Shown in pieces: positions 1-8,704 of a stretch of DNA of 64,000 bases. The stretch is taken from positions 1-64,000 of the forward strand of contig JAEZGY010000067.1 in the NCBI GenBank assembly GCA_023416695.1, given 5' to 3'. Within the stretch, counting starts at the first letter, position 1. The number at the start of each line of letters is the position of its first letter. Below the pieces are notes generated by a model. That model was given only the letters and a program-made list of their open reading frames with translations, was not told the DNA's origin and made no database searches. Origin of the DNA: Bacillota bacterium. GTDB lineage: Bacteria; Bacillota; Clostridia; Lachnospirales; Lachnospiraceae. Position numbers and translations under genes: made by a program.

Positions 1-246
1 ATAAGATGGCAAAGTGAGGATTCTTATGCGAGCTTGCTCGGCAAGAATCCGAGCGCGCCCGCGACCCGTGCATCGAGGCGAAGCGAGATGTACGCGGGAA
101 GGCTAGAAATTATTTCATAATTTCTAGGAATCAAAAAGGCTCTCTTAAGGAAGAGAGCCAGAATGCGCACTCGCGTATAAGGAGTTAATCCTCCCGCTGG
201 TCGGATAGCGCTCGGCGCCACAAAGTGGGTAAACCCACTTTGTTAT
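1..246 (+). repeat. Structured tandem repeat, copy 1 (246 bp)
   Basis: This is the first of two head-to-tail copies that differ at only 4 of 246 positions. The unit is more GC-rich than the flanking DNA and packed with inverted repeats: 18-25 with 43-50 (inner stem 29-33/36-40), 58-63 with 93-98 (inner helix 69-74/87-92), 104-112 with 118-126, 138-146 with 151-159, 181-184 with 191-194, 208-211 with 215-218, and a hairpin across 221-242. The array may continue left of the window, so the unit boundary is arbitrary. It looks like a structured RNA or a repetitive palindromic element. No family is recognised. Confidence 0.9.
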
Positions 247-492
247 ATAAGATGGCAAAGTGAGGATTCTTATGCGAGCTTGCTCGGCAAGAATCCGAGC
301 GCGCCCGCGACCCGTGCATCGAGGCGAAGCGAGATGTACGTGGGAAGGCTAGAAATTATTTCATAATTTCTAGGAATCAAAAAGGCTCTCTTAAGGAAGA
401 GAGCCAGAATGCGCACTCGCGTATAAGGAGTATATCCTCCCGCTGGTCGGATAGTGCTCGGCGCCACAAAGTGGGTAAACCCACTTTGTTAT
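247..492 (+). repeat. Structured tandem repeat, copy 2 (246 bp)
   Basis: Second copy, joined directly to the first and ending about 50 bp before valS. It differs from copy 1 at positions 341 (C to T), 432-433 (TA to AT) and 455 (C to T). Both C-to-T changes turn a G-C pair into G-U if the plus strand is the RNA, and the other two bases fall in a hairpin loop, so the folds are kept. The segment 493-544 behind it holds only the valS ribosome-binding site (aaaggag, 531-537). Confidence 0.9.
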
Positions 493-544
493 ATGCGAAG
501 GAAAGAAATAATCTCGTAATTTATTAACCGAAAGGAGTTATAGA

Positions 545-3184
545 ATGAAAAAAGAACTAGAAAAAACATATAGTCCTTCTGACATAGAAGACAGACTTTA
601 TGACAAATGGTTAGAAAAAAAGTATTTTCACGCAGAACCAGATGAAACAAAAAAGCCATTTACAATTGTAATTCCACCACCAAATGTTACAGGTAGACTT
701 CACATGGGTCATGCCTTAGATGAAACCATGCAGGATATTATCATTCGATTTAAGAGAATGCAAGGATATAATGCATTATGGCTTCCAGGAACCGATCATG
801 CAAGTATCTCTACAGAGGTTAAGGTAACCAATTACCTCAAGGAACAGGGCATTGATAAGGAAGAGCTAGGAAGAGAAGGCTTCCTTGAAAAGACTTGGGA
901 ATGGACTCATGAATACGGTGGTACCATTGTAGAGCAGCTTAAGAAATTAGGTTCTAGCTGTGATTGGGATAGACTTCGTTTTACGTTAGATGAAGGATGT
1001 AGCAAGGCTGTAGAGGAAGTATTTATAAAGCTTTATGAAAAAGGCTTAATCTATAAGGGATCTCGTATTGTTAACTGGTGTCCAGTTTGTCAGACCTCTA
1101 TCTCTGATGCAGAAGTTGAACATGAGGAGCAAGCAGGTCATTTCTGGCATATAAATTATCCAATCGTAGGAATGGACCGATGCCTTGAGGTTGCTACTAC
1201 TCGTCCAGAAACTCTTCTTGGAGATAGTGCAGTAGCAGTTCATCCAGAGGATGATCGTTATAAAGATCTAATCGGTAAGAAAGTACTTCTTCCATTAGTA
1301 AACCGTGAGATTCCAATTATAGCTGATGAATATGTAGACAGGGAATTCGGAACTGGTGTTGTAAAGATTACTCCAGCCCATGACCCTAACGATTTTGAGG
1401 TTGGTAAGAGACATAACCTTCCTGAAATCAACGTAATGAATGATGATGCTACCATCAATAAGCTTGGCGGGAAATATGCAGATATGGACCGTTACGAAGC
1501 TAGAAAGCAAATGGTAAAAGACTTAGAAGAACTTGGTCTTTTAGTAAAAGTAGAAGATCATAGTCACAATGTTGGTACTCATGACAGATGCTCTACTACG
1601 GTTGAGCCAATGATAAAACAACAATGGTTTGTTAAGATGGATGAGCTAATTAAGCCTGCAGTAGAAGCAGTAGAATCTGGTGACATCCAGTTAATTCCTG
1701 ATAGAATGAAGAAGCTTTACTTTAACTGGACCGATAATATTCGTGACTGGTGTATCTCAAGACAGCTTTGGTGGGGTCATAGAATTCCAGCGTACTACTG
1801 TAAGGATTGTGGAGAGGTTATCGTTGCTAAAGAAGCTCCAACAACCTGTAAATGTGGTTGTACAAGCTTTACACAGGATGAGGATACCCTTGATACATGG
1901 TTTAGTTCTGCTTTATGGCCATTTTCTACCCTTGGTTGGCCGGAAAAAACAAAGGATTTAGAGTATTTCTATCCTACCGATGTACTTGTTACTGGTTATG
2001 ATATCATTTTCTTCTGGGTAATCCGTATGATCTTCTCCGGCTTTGAACATATGGGAGAGAGACCATTTAAAACGGTTTTATTCCATGGTTTAGTTCGTGA
2101 TAATCAAGGTAGAAAGATGAGTAAATCCCTTGGAAATGGTATTGATCCACTTGAAATCATTGCACAGTATGGTGCGGATGCTCTACGTATGACCTTGATT
2201 ACCGGTAATGCACCAGGAAATGATATGCGATTCTATCTAGAACGTGTAGAAGCAAATCGTAACTTTGCCAATAAAGTATGGAATGCTTCTCGTTTCATTA
2301 TGATGAATATGGAAAAGGCCGAGATTCCTGAAACAATGGATATCACGAAGCTTACTATGGCGGATAAATGGATTCTTTCAAAATGCAATGATTTAGTGAA
2401 AGAAGTAACTGACAATATGGAGAAATATGACCTTGGTATTGCGGTGCAAAAGGTATATGACTTTATATGGGAAGAGTTCTGTGACTGGTATATTGAGATG
2501 GTAAAACCTCGTCTTTACAATGATGAAGATGAGACTAAGGTAGCTGCTTTATGGACTCTTAAGACAGTTTTAATTAATTCCCTAAAGCTTCTTCACCCAT
2601 ATATGCCATTTGTAACGGAGGAAATATTCTGTACCCTTCAAGAAAAAGAAGAGTCTATCATGATATCTGACTGGCCTTTATACAAAGAGGAAAAGAACTT
2701 CAATAGGGAAGAGGCTGCTGTGGAATTAATTAAGGAAGCTGTAAAAGGAATTCGTAATGTCCGTGCAGAGATGAACGTTCCACCAAGCAAAAAGGCTAAG
2801 GTTATTATTGTAACCACCAACGAGGAAGTAGCTGACATTTTTGCCACTAGTAAAGTGTTCTTTGCTACGCTAGGCTATGCTTCTGAAGTGCTTATAAAAG
2901 AGGATAAGACTGGAATTAGTCAAGATGCAGTATCTACTGTTATACCTAATGCTGAGATCTATATGCCATTTGCAGAACTGGTAGATATCGAGAAGGAGAT
3001 TGAACGTCTTTCCAAAGAAAAAGAGCGTTTAAGTGGTGAACTTAAGAGAGTAACAGGAATGCTTAGCAATGAGAGATTTATTAGTAAAGCTCCAGCTGAG
3101 AAGGTTGCAGAAGAAAAGGCAAAATTAGAGAAATACACTGATATGATGGCTAAAGTTGAGGAACGTCTAGCACAGCTTAACTAG
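545..3184 (+). CDS. valS: Valyl-tRNA synthetase
   Basis: Class I aminoacyl-tRNA synthetase that charges tRNA-Val in the cytosol and edits mischarged threonine. At 879 residues it has normal family length. Visible motifs are PPPNVTG (residues 44-50) leading into the HIGH-type signature HMGH (53-56), the CPVCQ zinc-type motif in the insertion, and KMSKS (524-528). The last 70 or so residues are charged and heptad-rich, matching the C-terminal coiled coil of ValRS. The ATG at 545 follows aaaggag at 531-537. The usual clostridial T-box leader motif is not seen in the 544 bases upstream; the tandem repeats lie there instead. Confidence 0.98.
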   Translation: MKKELEKTYSPSDIEDRLYDKWLEKKYFHAEPDETKKPFTIVIPPPNVTGRLHMGHALDETMQDIIIRFKRMQGYNALWLPGTDHASISTEVKVTNYLKEQGIDKEELGREGFLEKTWEWTHEYGGTIVEQLKKLGSSCDWDRLRFTLDEGCSKAVEEVFIKLYEKGLIYKGSRIVNWCPVCQTSISDAEVEHEEQAGHFWHINYPIVGMDRCLEVATTRPETLLGDSAVAVHPEDDRYKDLIGKKVLLPLVNREIPIIADEYVDREFGTGVVKITPAHDPNDFEVGKRHNLPEINVMNDDATINKLGGKYADMDRYEARKQMVKDLEELGLLVKVEDHSHNVGTHDRCSTTVEPMIKQQWFVKMDELIKPAVEAVESGDIQLIPDRMKKLYFNWTDNIRDWCISRQLWWGHRIPAYYCKDCGEVIVAKEAPTTCKCGCTSFTQDEDTLDTWFSSALWPFSTLGWPEKTKDLEYFYPTDVLVTGYDIIFFWVIRMIFSGFEHMGERPFKTVLFHGLVRDNQGRKMSKSLGNGIDPLEIIAQYGADALRMTLITGNAPGNDMRFYLERVEANRNFANKVWNASRFIMMNMEKAEIPETMDITKLTMADKWILSKCNDLVKEVTDNMEKYDLGIAVQKVYDFIWEEFCDWYIEMVKPRLYNDEDETKVAALWTLKTVLINSLKLLHPYMPFVTEEIFCTLQEKEESIMISDWPLYKEEKNFNREEAAVELIKEAVKGIRNVRAEMNVPPSKKAKVIIVTTNEEVADIFATSKVFFATLGYASEVLIKEDKTGISQDAVSTVIPNAEIYMPFAELVDIEKEIERLSKEKERLSGELKRVTGMLSNERFISKAPAEKVAEEKAKLEKYTDMMAKVEERLAQLN

Positions 3185-3220
3185 TGTGTCGAGTTTTGCG
3201 ATGGTAAATAGTTGAAATAA

Positions 3221-3277
3221 ATGAGCACCATATTATAATAGAAATAGATTTCATTTCTATTTATAGTACGGTGTTCA
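3221..3277 (+). terminator. Long imperfect hairpin after valS
   Basis: Arms of about 25 bases (3221-3245 and 3252-3277) pair with one bulge, two G-U pairs and one A-C mismatch. Position just after the valS stop fits a terminator, but the T-tract after it is weak. Confidence 0.6.
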
Positions 3278-3355
3278 TTCGATTTTAGCTTAGTGTTAGC
3301 TAAGAAGTTTATTATTTGATTTAATTCAGTTTAGTTATAAAATCTTTATAAAGTA

Positions 3356-3384
3356 TTGATTTTTCAACCATTGTTCTGTATTAT
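3356..3384 (+). promoter_or_regulatory. Probable sigma-A promoter for the 3461 gene
   Basis: TTGATT (3356-3361), a 17-base spacer and TATTAT (3379-3384), about 75 bases upstream of the small GTG-start gene. Confidence 0.5.
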
Positions 3385-3460
3385 GTAATAGACTATATCT
3401 ATAGTCAAATCGATATAAATCAATGTTAGGATATACGGTACCACAGAATGGAGGGATAGT

Positions 3461-3616
3461 GTGATAGATTTTGAGGAAGAATTAGCAAGATTTCAGCCAA
3501 GTTTAGAAGTTGAACAGGCAGAGGATGCAATTTATAATAACAATTTAACCGACGCTACAGACATTATCAAGGAATTGCTGAAAGAAAGCAAAAAGGAAAG
3601 CAATCAGAATAAGTAA
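3461..3616 (+). CDS. Small acidic protein of unknown function (51 aa)
   Basis: A 51-residue frame that begins with GTG at 3461 behind gaggga (3451-3456) and ends with TAA at 3614. The product is hydrophilic and rich in Glu and Lys, has no membrane segment or cysteine, and is predicted mostly helical by eye. It sits 38 bases before the zinc-ribbon/TPR gene and after a plausible promoter, so the two probably form one transcript. I do not recognise the family. Support is the clear ribosome-binding site, promoter and codon usage like its neighbours. Confidence 0.65.
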   Translation: MIDFEEELARFQPSLEVEQAEDAIYNNNLTDATDIIKELLKESKKESNQNK

Positions 3617-3654
3617 CTTAGGTTTGTGATAAAGATGAAATAGGTGGAGATAAC

Positions 3655-5070
3655 ATGAGGTGTCCGAATTGCGATAATATCTTATCGTTAAAGAATAATC
3701 GTTGTGATCGTTGTGGAGAAGATGTAAGAGTGTACCGAAGAGTAGTAAAAGCATCTAATGCCTTTTACAATCAAGGGTTAATGAAGGCACGGGTAAGAGA
3801 TTTATCTGGTGCAGCTATTTCCCTTCATACTAGCTTGGAACTCGATAAGCACAATACCAATGCACGTAATCTATTAGGTCTTGTATATTACGAGATGGGA
3901 GAGACAGTAAGTGCAATAAGTGAATGGGTGCTTAGTAAACATTTAAACAGTAAGGACAATGACGCAGACGAATATATAAATATGGTACAATCAAATCCGA
4001 CTAAATTGGAAAGCATAAATCAGGCAATCAAAAAATATAATTTTGCCTTGCAATCAGCTAAACAGGGTAGTCCGGATTTAGCAATTATTCAACTTAAGAA
4101 GGTTATAACTCTAAACACAAAGTTTATTCGTGCATATCAGTTGTTAGCCCTACTTTATATGCATGAAGGAGAGAATGATAAGGCTAGCAAGGTTCTTATG
4201 AAAGCGGCTGCCATAGATGTTAATAATACTGTTACTTTAAGTTATATGAGAGAACTGGGAGTCAGTCCGACCAAGGTGATCACTGAGGTAAAGGAAGTTC
4301 ACAGTGACGATATATCTGCTAAGACAGGTACGGAGTTCGCTGTCTTTTCTGGTTTAAAGGAATATAGAGAGGACAAGCCTAATATTTGGGCTTATCTGAA
4401 CCTTGTAATAGGAGCTATTGTAGGTATCGCCGTAGCATGCCTTTTGATTTTCCCAACCATTAAGAATAATAATAATTCAGAGCTTCAGGCAAAGATTAAT
4501 GAACAGGTAGCCCAGATGAATACTCTGAAAAATGAGAAGAATGCTCTTACTAAAGAGAAGGAAAATTTAAATCAGCAGATTACTTCCCTAAAGAAAGAGT
4601 TAGAAGAGGCTACCTCTATTACAACAGATAATGAAGGTGCTGATGCATCGGCAAAGACAAATATAAATGCGCTACTTACTGCTGCTAATCTGTATTTGAA
4701 TAATGATTTGGAAGGTGCAGCAAAAGCATTAGTAGATTATGACGGTACTAACTTAGCTGAGTTTGAAGCCGCAGCAAAGATTTACGATATTATCAAGGCG
4801 AAGGCCTTTGAAGATACTGCCCAAAAGCTATATTATGAAGGGTATAAGTTATATGAAAAGGGTAAATATGAGGAAGCTATTGCCACCTTAAAGAATTCTG
4901 TAAAGCTGAAGGAAGGTTATGAGGACTCAATTTACTTTATTGGACGTAGCTATCAGAAGCTAGAAGATTATAAGAATGCAAGGACATATTTTGAGACCTT
5001 AGTAGAAAGTAATCCGAATAGTCGACGTGGTAAAGATGCTAAGAAGCAGCTGAATACACTTCCAGAATAA
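3655..5070 (+). CDS. Membrane protein with zinc ribbon and TPR repeats
   Basis: The protein has 471 residues. It starts with a zinc ribbon (CPNC at 3-6, CDRC at 17-20), followed by TPR-like helices (about 30-200) containing repeats such as DLSGAAISLHTSLELD and PDLAIIQLKKVI. A single membrane segment lies at about 245-267, then a coiled coil (about 275-310) and two to three more TPRs to the C-terminus, including YEEAIATLKNSVKLKEGYED. The TPR blocks lie on opposite sides of the membrane. It is probably a scaffold; no specific partner can be named. The start follows aggtggag (3641-3648), and a strong terminator follows the gene. Confidence 0.85.
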   Translation: MRCPNCDNILSLKNNRCDRCGEDVRVYRRVVKASNAFYNQGLMKARVRDLSGAAISLHTSLELDKHNTNARNLLGLVYYEMGETVSAISEWVLSKHLNSKDNDADEYINMVQSNPTKLESINQAIKKYNFALQSAKQGSPDLAIIQLKKVITLNTKFIRAYQLLALLYMHEGENDKASKVLMKAAAIDVNNTVTLSYMRELGVSPTKVITEVKEVHSDDISAKTGTEFAVFSGLKEYREDKPNIWAYLNLVIGAIVGIAVACLLIFPTIKNNNNSELQAKINEQVAQMNTLKNEKNALTKEKENLNQQITSLKKELEEATSITTDNEGADASAKTNINALLTAANLYLNNDLEGAAKALVDYDGTNLAEFEAAAKIYDIIKAKAFEDTAQKLYYEGYKLYEKGKYEEAIATLKNSVKLKEGYEDSIYFIGRSYQKLEDYKNARTYFETLVESNPNSRRGKDAKKQLNTLPE

Positions 5071-5076
5071 ATTAAG

Positions 5077-5132
5077 ATACATGCTATACGAAACGTAAGT
5101 TAAACAATGTAACGTATAGCATGTATTTTTTT
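5077..5132 (+). terminator. Rho-independent terminator
   Basis: Perfect 14-bp stem (5077-5090 with 5113-5126) followed by seven T. It separates the TPR gene from spoIIAA. Confidence 0.9.
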
Positions 5133-5171
5133 GCATAGTAAATGTAAAAATTTGGAAGAAAGGAATATGAC

Positions 5172-5558
5172 ATGAAAAGACAGATTTTTTTTACACAGGG
5201 GGAAGAAGGATGTTATGCAGATTATGAGGTAATAGAAAATTGTTTGGTCATTAAGTTAAAAAGAGATTTAGATCATCACTGTGCACAGTTTGTAAAGGAA
5301 CGGTCAGACCAATTAATAGATAAGAGGCATATACGGCATATTATTTTTGATTTTGAACGTACAACCTTTATGGACAGTTCAGGGATTGGTGTTATTATGG
5401 GACGGTATAAAAGGGTATCGGTATCAGGTGGCAGGATAGCAGTGACTCATTTAAACACAGCTGTGGACCGTATATTTAGACTTTCTGGTTTATTCAAGAT
5501 TGTGAAATTGTATTCAGATAATCAATCTGCAATTGAAGAATTTAAGAGATTAGGATGA
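5172..5558 (+). CDS. spoIIAA: Anti-sigma-F factor antagonist SpoIIAA
   Basis: STAS-domain protein of 128 residues. In its dephosphorylated form it binds SpoIIAB and releases sigma-F in the forespore. The phosphorylation loop FMDSSGIG is intact; Ser69 corresponds to Ser58 of Bacillus subtilis SpoIIAA, and the RLSGLFKI-type C-terminal helix (RLSGLFKIVKLY here) is present. The N-terminus is about 11 residues longer than the Bacillus protein. The gene opens the conserved spoIIAA-spoIIAB-sigF tricistron, with gaaagga before the ATG. A terminator ends about 40 bases upstream, so the promoter must lie close to the start; I could not pick out a clear sigma-H site. Confidence 0.97.
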   Translation: MKRQIFFTQGEEGCYADYEVIENCLVIKLKRDLDHHCAQFVKERSDQLIDKRHIRHIIFDFERTTFMDSSGIGVIMGRYKRVSVSGGRIAVTHLNTAVDRIFRLSGLFKIVKLYSDNQSAIEEFKRLG

Positions 5559-5625
5559 TAGAAAGGAAGTAAGTAGTATGGATCGTTTAACAGATTATAA
5601 AGAGAATGTAGTTAGGAGGGATTTA

Positions 5626-6051
5626 ATGGCAGATACCAATGAGATCTATATTGAGTTTGATAGTAATTCCAAGAATGAAAGCTTTGCACGAGTGGTGATT
5701 GCTGCATTTGTATCTCAGCTTGATCCAACCATGGAAGAACTAGCAGATATTAAGACTGCGGTTTCTGAAGCAGTTACTAACTCTATTATACATGGGTATC
5801 AGAATGGACCAGGGAAGATAGTTATGAAATGTCGAATTGTTGGGCAAACCATATACATAGAGGTGATTGATAAAGGAATCGGTATTGAGAATATCAAACA
5901 GGCTATGGAGCCGTTATATACCTCTAGACCAGATTTAGAACGTTCTGGTATGGGCTTTTCCTTTATGGAAGCTTTTATGGATAGCTTAAGAGTGGAGTCG
6001 GAGATAAAGAAAGGAACAATAATCTATATGGAAAAGACAATTCATCATTAA
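5626..6051 (+). CDS. spoIIAB: Anti-sigma-F factor / serine kinase SpoIIAB
   Basis: GHKL-type ATPase and serine kinase that holds sigma-F inactive and phosphorylates SpoIIAA. From the chosen start the product is 141 residues, like the family. Motifs are NESFARV near the N-terminus, the N-box EAVTNSIIHGY, the G1 box DKGIGI and the G2-type RSGMGFSFM. An upstream in-frame ATG at 5578 would add 16 residues with no match to SpoIIAB. The ATG at 5626 is preferred because aggaggg (5614-5620) sits five bases before it. The gene lies between spoIIAA and sigF. Confidence 0.96.
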   Translation: MADTNEIYIEFDSNSKNESFARVVIAAFVSQLDPTMEELADIKTAVSEAVTNSIIHGYQNGPGKIVMKCRIVGQTIYIEVIDKGIGIENIKQAMEPLYTSRPDLERSGMGFSFMEAFMDSLRVESEIKKGTIIYMEKTIHH

Positions 6052-6100
6052 GACTCTGCTTATTAAGATATAGGACAAGTTAATGTAACTGGAGGTGGAC

Positions 6101-6814
6101 ATGGATACTCTCGAATTGATTGCACTATCAAAACAGGGAGATAAAGCAGCTAGAGATCTGGTTGTAACTATGAACATCGGATTAGTATGGAGTATCGTTC
6201 GAAGATTTGCCGGTAGAGGACATGAATTGGAGGATTTGTTTCAGATTGGTTGTATCGGTCTAATAAAGGCAATTGATAAATTTGATAGTAGCTTTGAGGT
6301 TAGGTTCTCCACTTATGCAGTACCTATGATAACAGGGGAGATTAAGAGATTTTTGAGAGACGATGGTATGATTAAGGTAAGCCGTTCCCTGAAAGAAATA
6401 GCAGGGAAAGTTAGAATCACCAAGGAAGTATTAGCTTACAAGATGGACAGGGAACCTTCAATTGAAGAGATTAGTGAAGAACTTAAGATCTCTACAGAAG
6501 ACATTATATTAGCAATGGAGTCTAGTTCAGAAGTAGAGTCTTTATATAAAACCATTTATCAGGGAGATGGGAATGCCATTTATCTGATAGATAAGCTTGA
6601 ACAGGACAAGGATGAGAATGAGCACATGATAGATCAGATTGCTCTTCGTGAGATTATAGAAACCCTAGATGAAAAGGAGCGTAATTTAATAGAATTAAGA
6701 TATTTTCGAGATAAAACACAGACGGATATTGCTAAGGAAATGGGAATCAGCCAGGTTCAAGTATCTCGACTGGAAAAGAAAATTCTAAAAGTAATGAGAG
6801 AAAGGATGTCGTAA
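6101..6814 (+). CDS. sigF: Sporulation sigma factor F
   Basis: RNA polymerase sigma factor of the sigma-70 sporulation group, 237 residues, which drives early forespore genes. Region 2 is recognisable by EDLFQIGCIGLIKAIDKFD, region 3 by a KVSRSLKEIAGK helix, and region 4 by the helix-turn-helix around DIAKEMGISQVQVSRLEKKIL near the C-terminus. The ATG at 6101 follows ggaggtgg (6091-6098); a GTG at 6095 overlaps that ribosome-binding site and is rejected. The gene ends the spoIIA operon and is followed by a terminator, then by the spoVA genes as in Bacillus. Confidence 0.97.
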   Translation: MDTLELIALSKQGDKAARDLVVTMNIGLVWSIVRRFAGRGHELEDLFQIGCIGLIKAIDKFDSSFEVRFSTYAVPMITGEIKRFLRDDGMIKVSRSLKEIAGKVRITKEVLAYKMDREPSIEEISEELKISTEDIILAMESSSEVESLYKTIYQGDGNAIYLIDKLEQDKDENEHMIDQIALREIIETLDEKERNLIELRYFRDKTQTDIAKEMGISQVQVSRLEKKILKVMRERMS

Positions 6815-6883
6815 TACATTATAACGAATAAGTTTATAGAAAGTGTATAAATAAATGGAAAAATAGGATAATAATTAAAAAGG

Positions 6884-6908
6884 CATCTACTAAAGTAGAT
6901 GTTTTTTT
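6884..6908 (+). terminator. Rho-independent terminator after sigF
   Basis: A 7-bp stem, 6884-6890 with 6895-6901, a 4-base loop and a run of seven T. It separates spoIIA from the spoVA group. Confidence 0.85.
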
Positions 6909-6939
6909 AATGCAGAATGAATAGAAAGGTGGTTTTACT

Positions 6940-7092
6940 ATGACAAGAAGAAAACTACTATATGTCTTTGTGGTTAGCTTAATTATGTTAATAGCGGTGG
7001 TATACTTTGTTTTTCTTATACCTCGTGAGCATGTGTACAATGGAACCCTGGCTTCTAATGCTACCACCATATACCATATATTTCACATATAG
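6940..7092 (+). CDS. Small single-pass membrane protein between sigF and spoVA (50 aa)
   Basis: A 50-residue frame with ATG at 6940 behind aaaggtgg (6925-6932). A basic N-terminus (MTRRK) is followed by a hydrophobic helix from about residue 5 to 27, then a short polar tail ending in HIFHI. It lies 45 bases before spoVAA and after the sigF terminator, so it may be the first gene of the spoVA transcript. I do not recognise the family. A role in the forespore is inferred only from position. Confidence 0.6.
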   Translation: MTRRKLLYVFVVSLIMLIAVVYFVFLIPREHVYNGTLASNATTIYHIFHI

Positions 7093-7136
7093 ATTTTTTG
7101 TCCCTATAGTAGTGCAAAGGATGGGAGGAAAGATTT

Positions 7137-7766
7137 ATGAAGCGTACTATAGTTTATATCAAAATAGATAAGAACATAGAAGTTGCAAATAAAACAGTAT
7201 ACCTAGAAGATGTAGCTAAGGTCTATTGTTCTGACCACTCGTTGGTGAGGAATTTGAATCGCCTAATTGTCCTGACCATAGAGTGTGACCATGATATGAA
7301 ATACTGTTTTAGTATTATGAAGATTATTCAACTCATCACCATACATCATCCAGAGGTTGAGGTTGTAAGCTTAGGAGAAGTGGAATTCGTAGTATCCTAT
7401 ACGAAACCAAAAAAGCCAAAGAAGTGGTTGGAGTATATTAAGACAGGATTTGCAGGGGCAGTGATTTTTTTTGGTGGAGCCTTCTCTATCATGACCTTTA
7501 ATGAGGATGCCTCTATCTCTGACATATTTAGTAATGTCTATCAAATGGTAATGGGAAAAGAGAAAACTGGTTGGTCTTTCATGGAAATAGGTTACAGCAT
7601 AGGAATAGGAGTAGGAGTTATTCTCTTTTTTAATCATTTCTCTAAGGTTAAGCTAAGTAAAGATCCTACACCTATGCAGATTGAAATGCGAAAATATGAG
7701 GATGATATTAATAGTACCCTGATTCAAGATGTAAGTCGAAAGGGGAATATCATTGATGCTGATTAG
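7137..7766 (+). CDS. spoVAA: Stage V sporulation protein AA
   Basis: A 209-residue protein with a soluble N-terminal domain of about 95 residues (starting KRTIVYIKIDKNIEV) and two membrane helices (about 103-120 and 145-165), the usual plan of SpoVAA. The SpoVA complex sits in the inner spore membrane and moves dipicolinic acid in during sporulation and out during germination. The start follows gggagga. Its 3' end overlaps spoVAB. The order spoVAA-AB-AC-AD-AE directly after sigF matches Bacillus. Confidence 0.93.
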   Translation: MKRTIVYIKIDKNIEVANKTVYLEDVAKVYCSDHSLVRNLNRLIVLTIECDHDMKYCFSIMKIIQLITIHHPEVEVVSLGEVEFVVSYTKPKKPKKWLEYIKTGFAGAVIFFGGAFSIMTFNEDASISDIFSNVYQMVMGKEKTGWSFMEIGYSIGIGVGVILFFNHFSKVKLSKDPTPMQIEMRKYEDDINSTLIQDVSRKGNIIDAD

Positions 7767-8178
7767 GACGAGTCTCCTTTTTGTCATTGGATTTGCGGGA
7801 GGCTGCATTGTAGCAGGTGGCCTTTACGCCTTCATTACCTTACTTAAAATCATACCACGCCTATCTACCTTTACAAAGACAGTGAAATACTCACTTTTCT
7901 TTGAAGATTGTGTTATGGTGGGAGGAATTCTAGGTAATTTATATTCTGTATTTAAGTGGGGACTACCATTAGGACCATTATTTTTAGTGATATATGGAAG
8001 CTTTTCCGGTATCTTTGTAGGATGTCTAGCCATCGCTTTGGCAGAAGTAATTGACGTCATTCCAACATTTTCAAGACGTATAAGACTTAAGAAGGGAATC
8101 TTGTTTCTCATTATATGTACAGCTATAGGAAAAGGAGTTGGCACTTTAGTACAATTACTGATACTAAATCAATACTAA
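7756..8178 (+). CDS. spoVAB: Stage V sporulation protein AB
   Basis: Hydrophobic protein of 140 residues with about four membrane helices, starting with a segment resembling SpoVAB (FVIGFAGGCIVAGGLYAF). It overlaps the end of spoVAA by 11 bases, which suggests coupled translation. A TTG at 7753 is an alternative start one codon earlier; ATG is taken as more likely, with aaagggg at 7739-7745 as the ribosome-binding site. Part of the SpoVA dipicolinate channel group. Confidence 0.92.
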   Translation: MLIRTSLLFVIGFAGGCIVAGGLYAFITLLKIIPRLSTFTKTVKYSLFFEDCVMVGGILGNLYSVFKWGLPLGPLFLVIYGSFSGIFVGCLAIALAEVIDVIPTFSRRIRLKKGILFLIICTAIGKGVGTLVQLLILNQY

Positions 8179-8197
8179 CGTAGAAAGGATGAATCAT

Positions 8198-8695
8198 ATG
8201 AGTAATAATCAAACAATTCGAGATGTTATGGAGGAAAAGGACAAAAAGCTTCAGGGGAAGAAATATGAAAAGTACGTCAAAGAGAAAACACCGACCCATA
8301 GTGTTTTCTCAAACTGTGTGAAAGCCTTTGTAGTAGGTGGTATTATTTGTACAATTGGACAGTTTATTCTCAATTTTTATATGGATCTTGGCATTAGTAA
8401 GGAGACAGCAGCTGCCTGGAATAGCATTACACTGATATTTTTAAGCATCGTATTAACAGGCTTTAACATCTATCCAACCCTTGCAAAATGGGGTGGTGCA
8501 GGAACAGTAGTACCGATTACTGGTTTTGCCAATGGTGTGGTTGCACCTGCTCTAGAATATAAAAAAGAGGGTCAGGTCTTTGGAATAGGCTGTAAGATTT
8601 TTATTATTGCTGGTCCAGTTATTTTATATGGTATCTTTTCTTCATGGGTATTAGGTATTATATATTACATCGCTAAGCTAGCGGGTTGGGTATAG
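8198..8695 (+). CDS. spoVAC: Stage V sporulation protein AC
   Basis: Membrane protein of 165 residues. Family features are the cytosolic N-terminus with a KYVKEKTPTHS segment, the FVVGGIICTIGQ helix and the motif TLAKWGGAGTVVPITGFAN. SpoVAC of Bacillus behaves as a mechanosensitive channel in the spore inner membrane. An ATG at 8189 overlaps the ribosome-binding site gaaagga, so the ATG at 8198 is used. It is followed nine bases later by spoVAD. SpoVAC and SpoVAE share the repeated AKWxGxGxxVPxxGFxN motif. Confidence 0.96.
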   Translation: MSNNQTIRDVMEEKDKKLQGKKYEKYVKEKTPTHSVFSNCVKAFVVGGIICTIGQFILNFYMDLGISKETAAAWNSITLIFLSIVLTGFNIYPTLAKWGGAGTVVPITGFANGVVAPALEYKKEGQVFGIGCKIFIIAGPVILYGIFSSWVLGIIYYIAKLAGWV

Positions 8696-8704
8696 GAGGA
8701 GACT

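Noticed and set aside
24..467. Two minus-strand 65-codon frames, one in each tandem repeat
   Set aside because: All variable codons between the copies change the amino acid, no ribosome-binding site is evident, and the frames run through strong hairpins. An RNA or repeat element explains them better.
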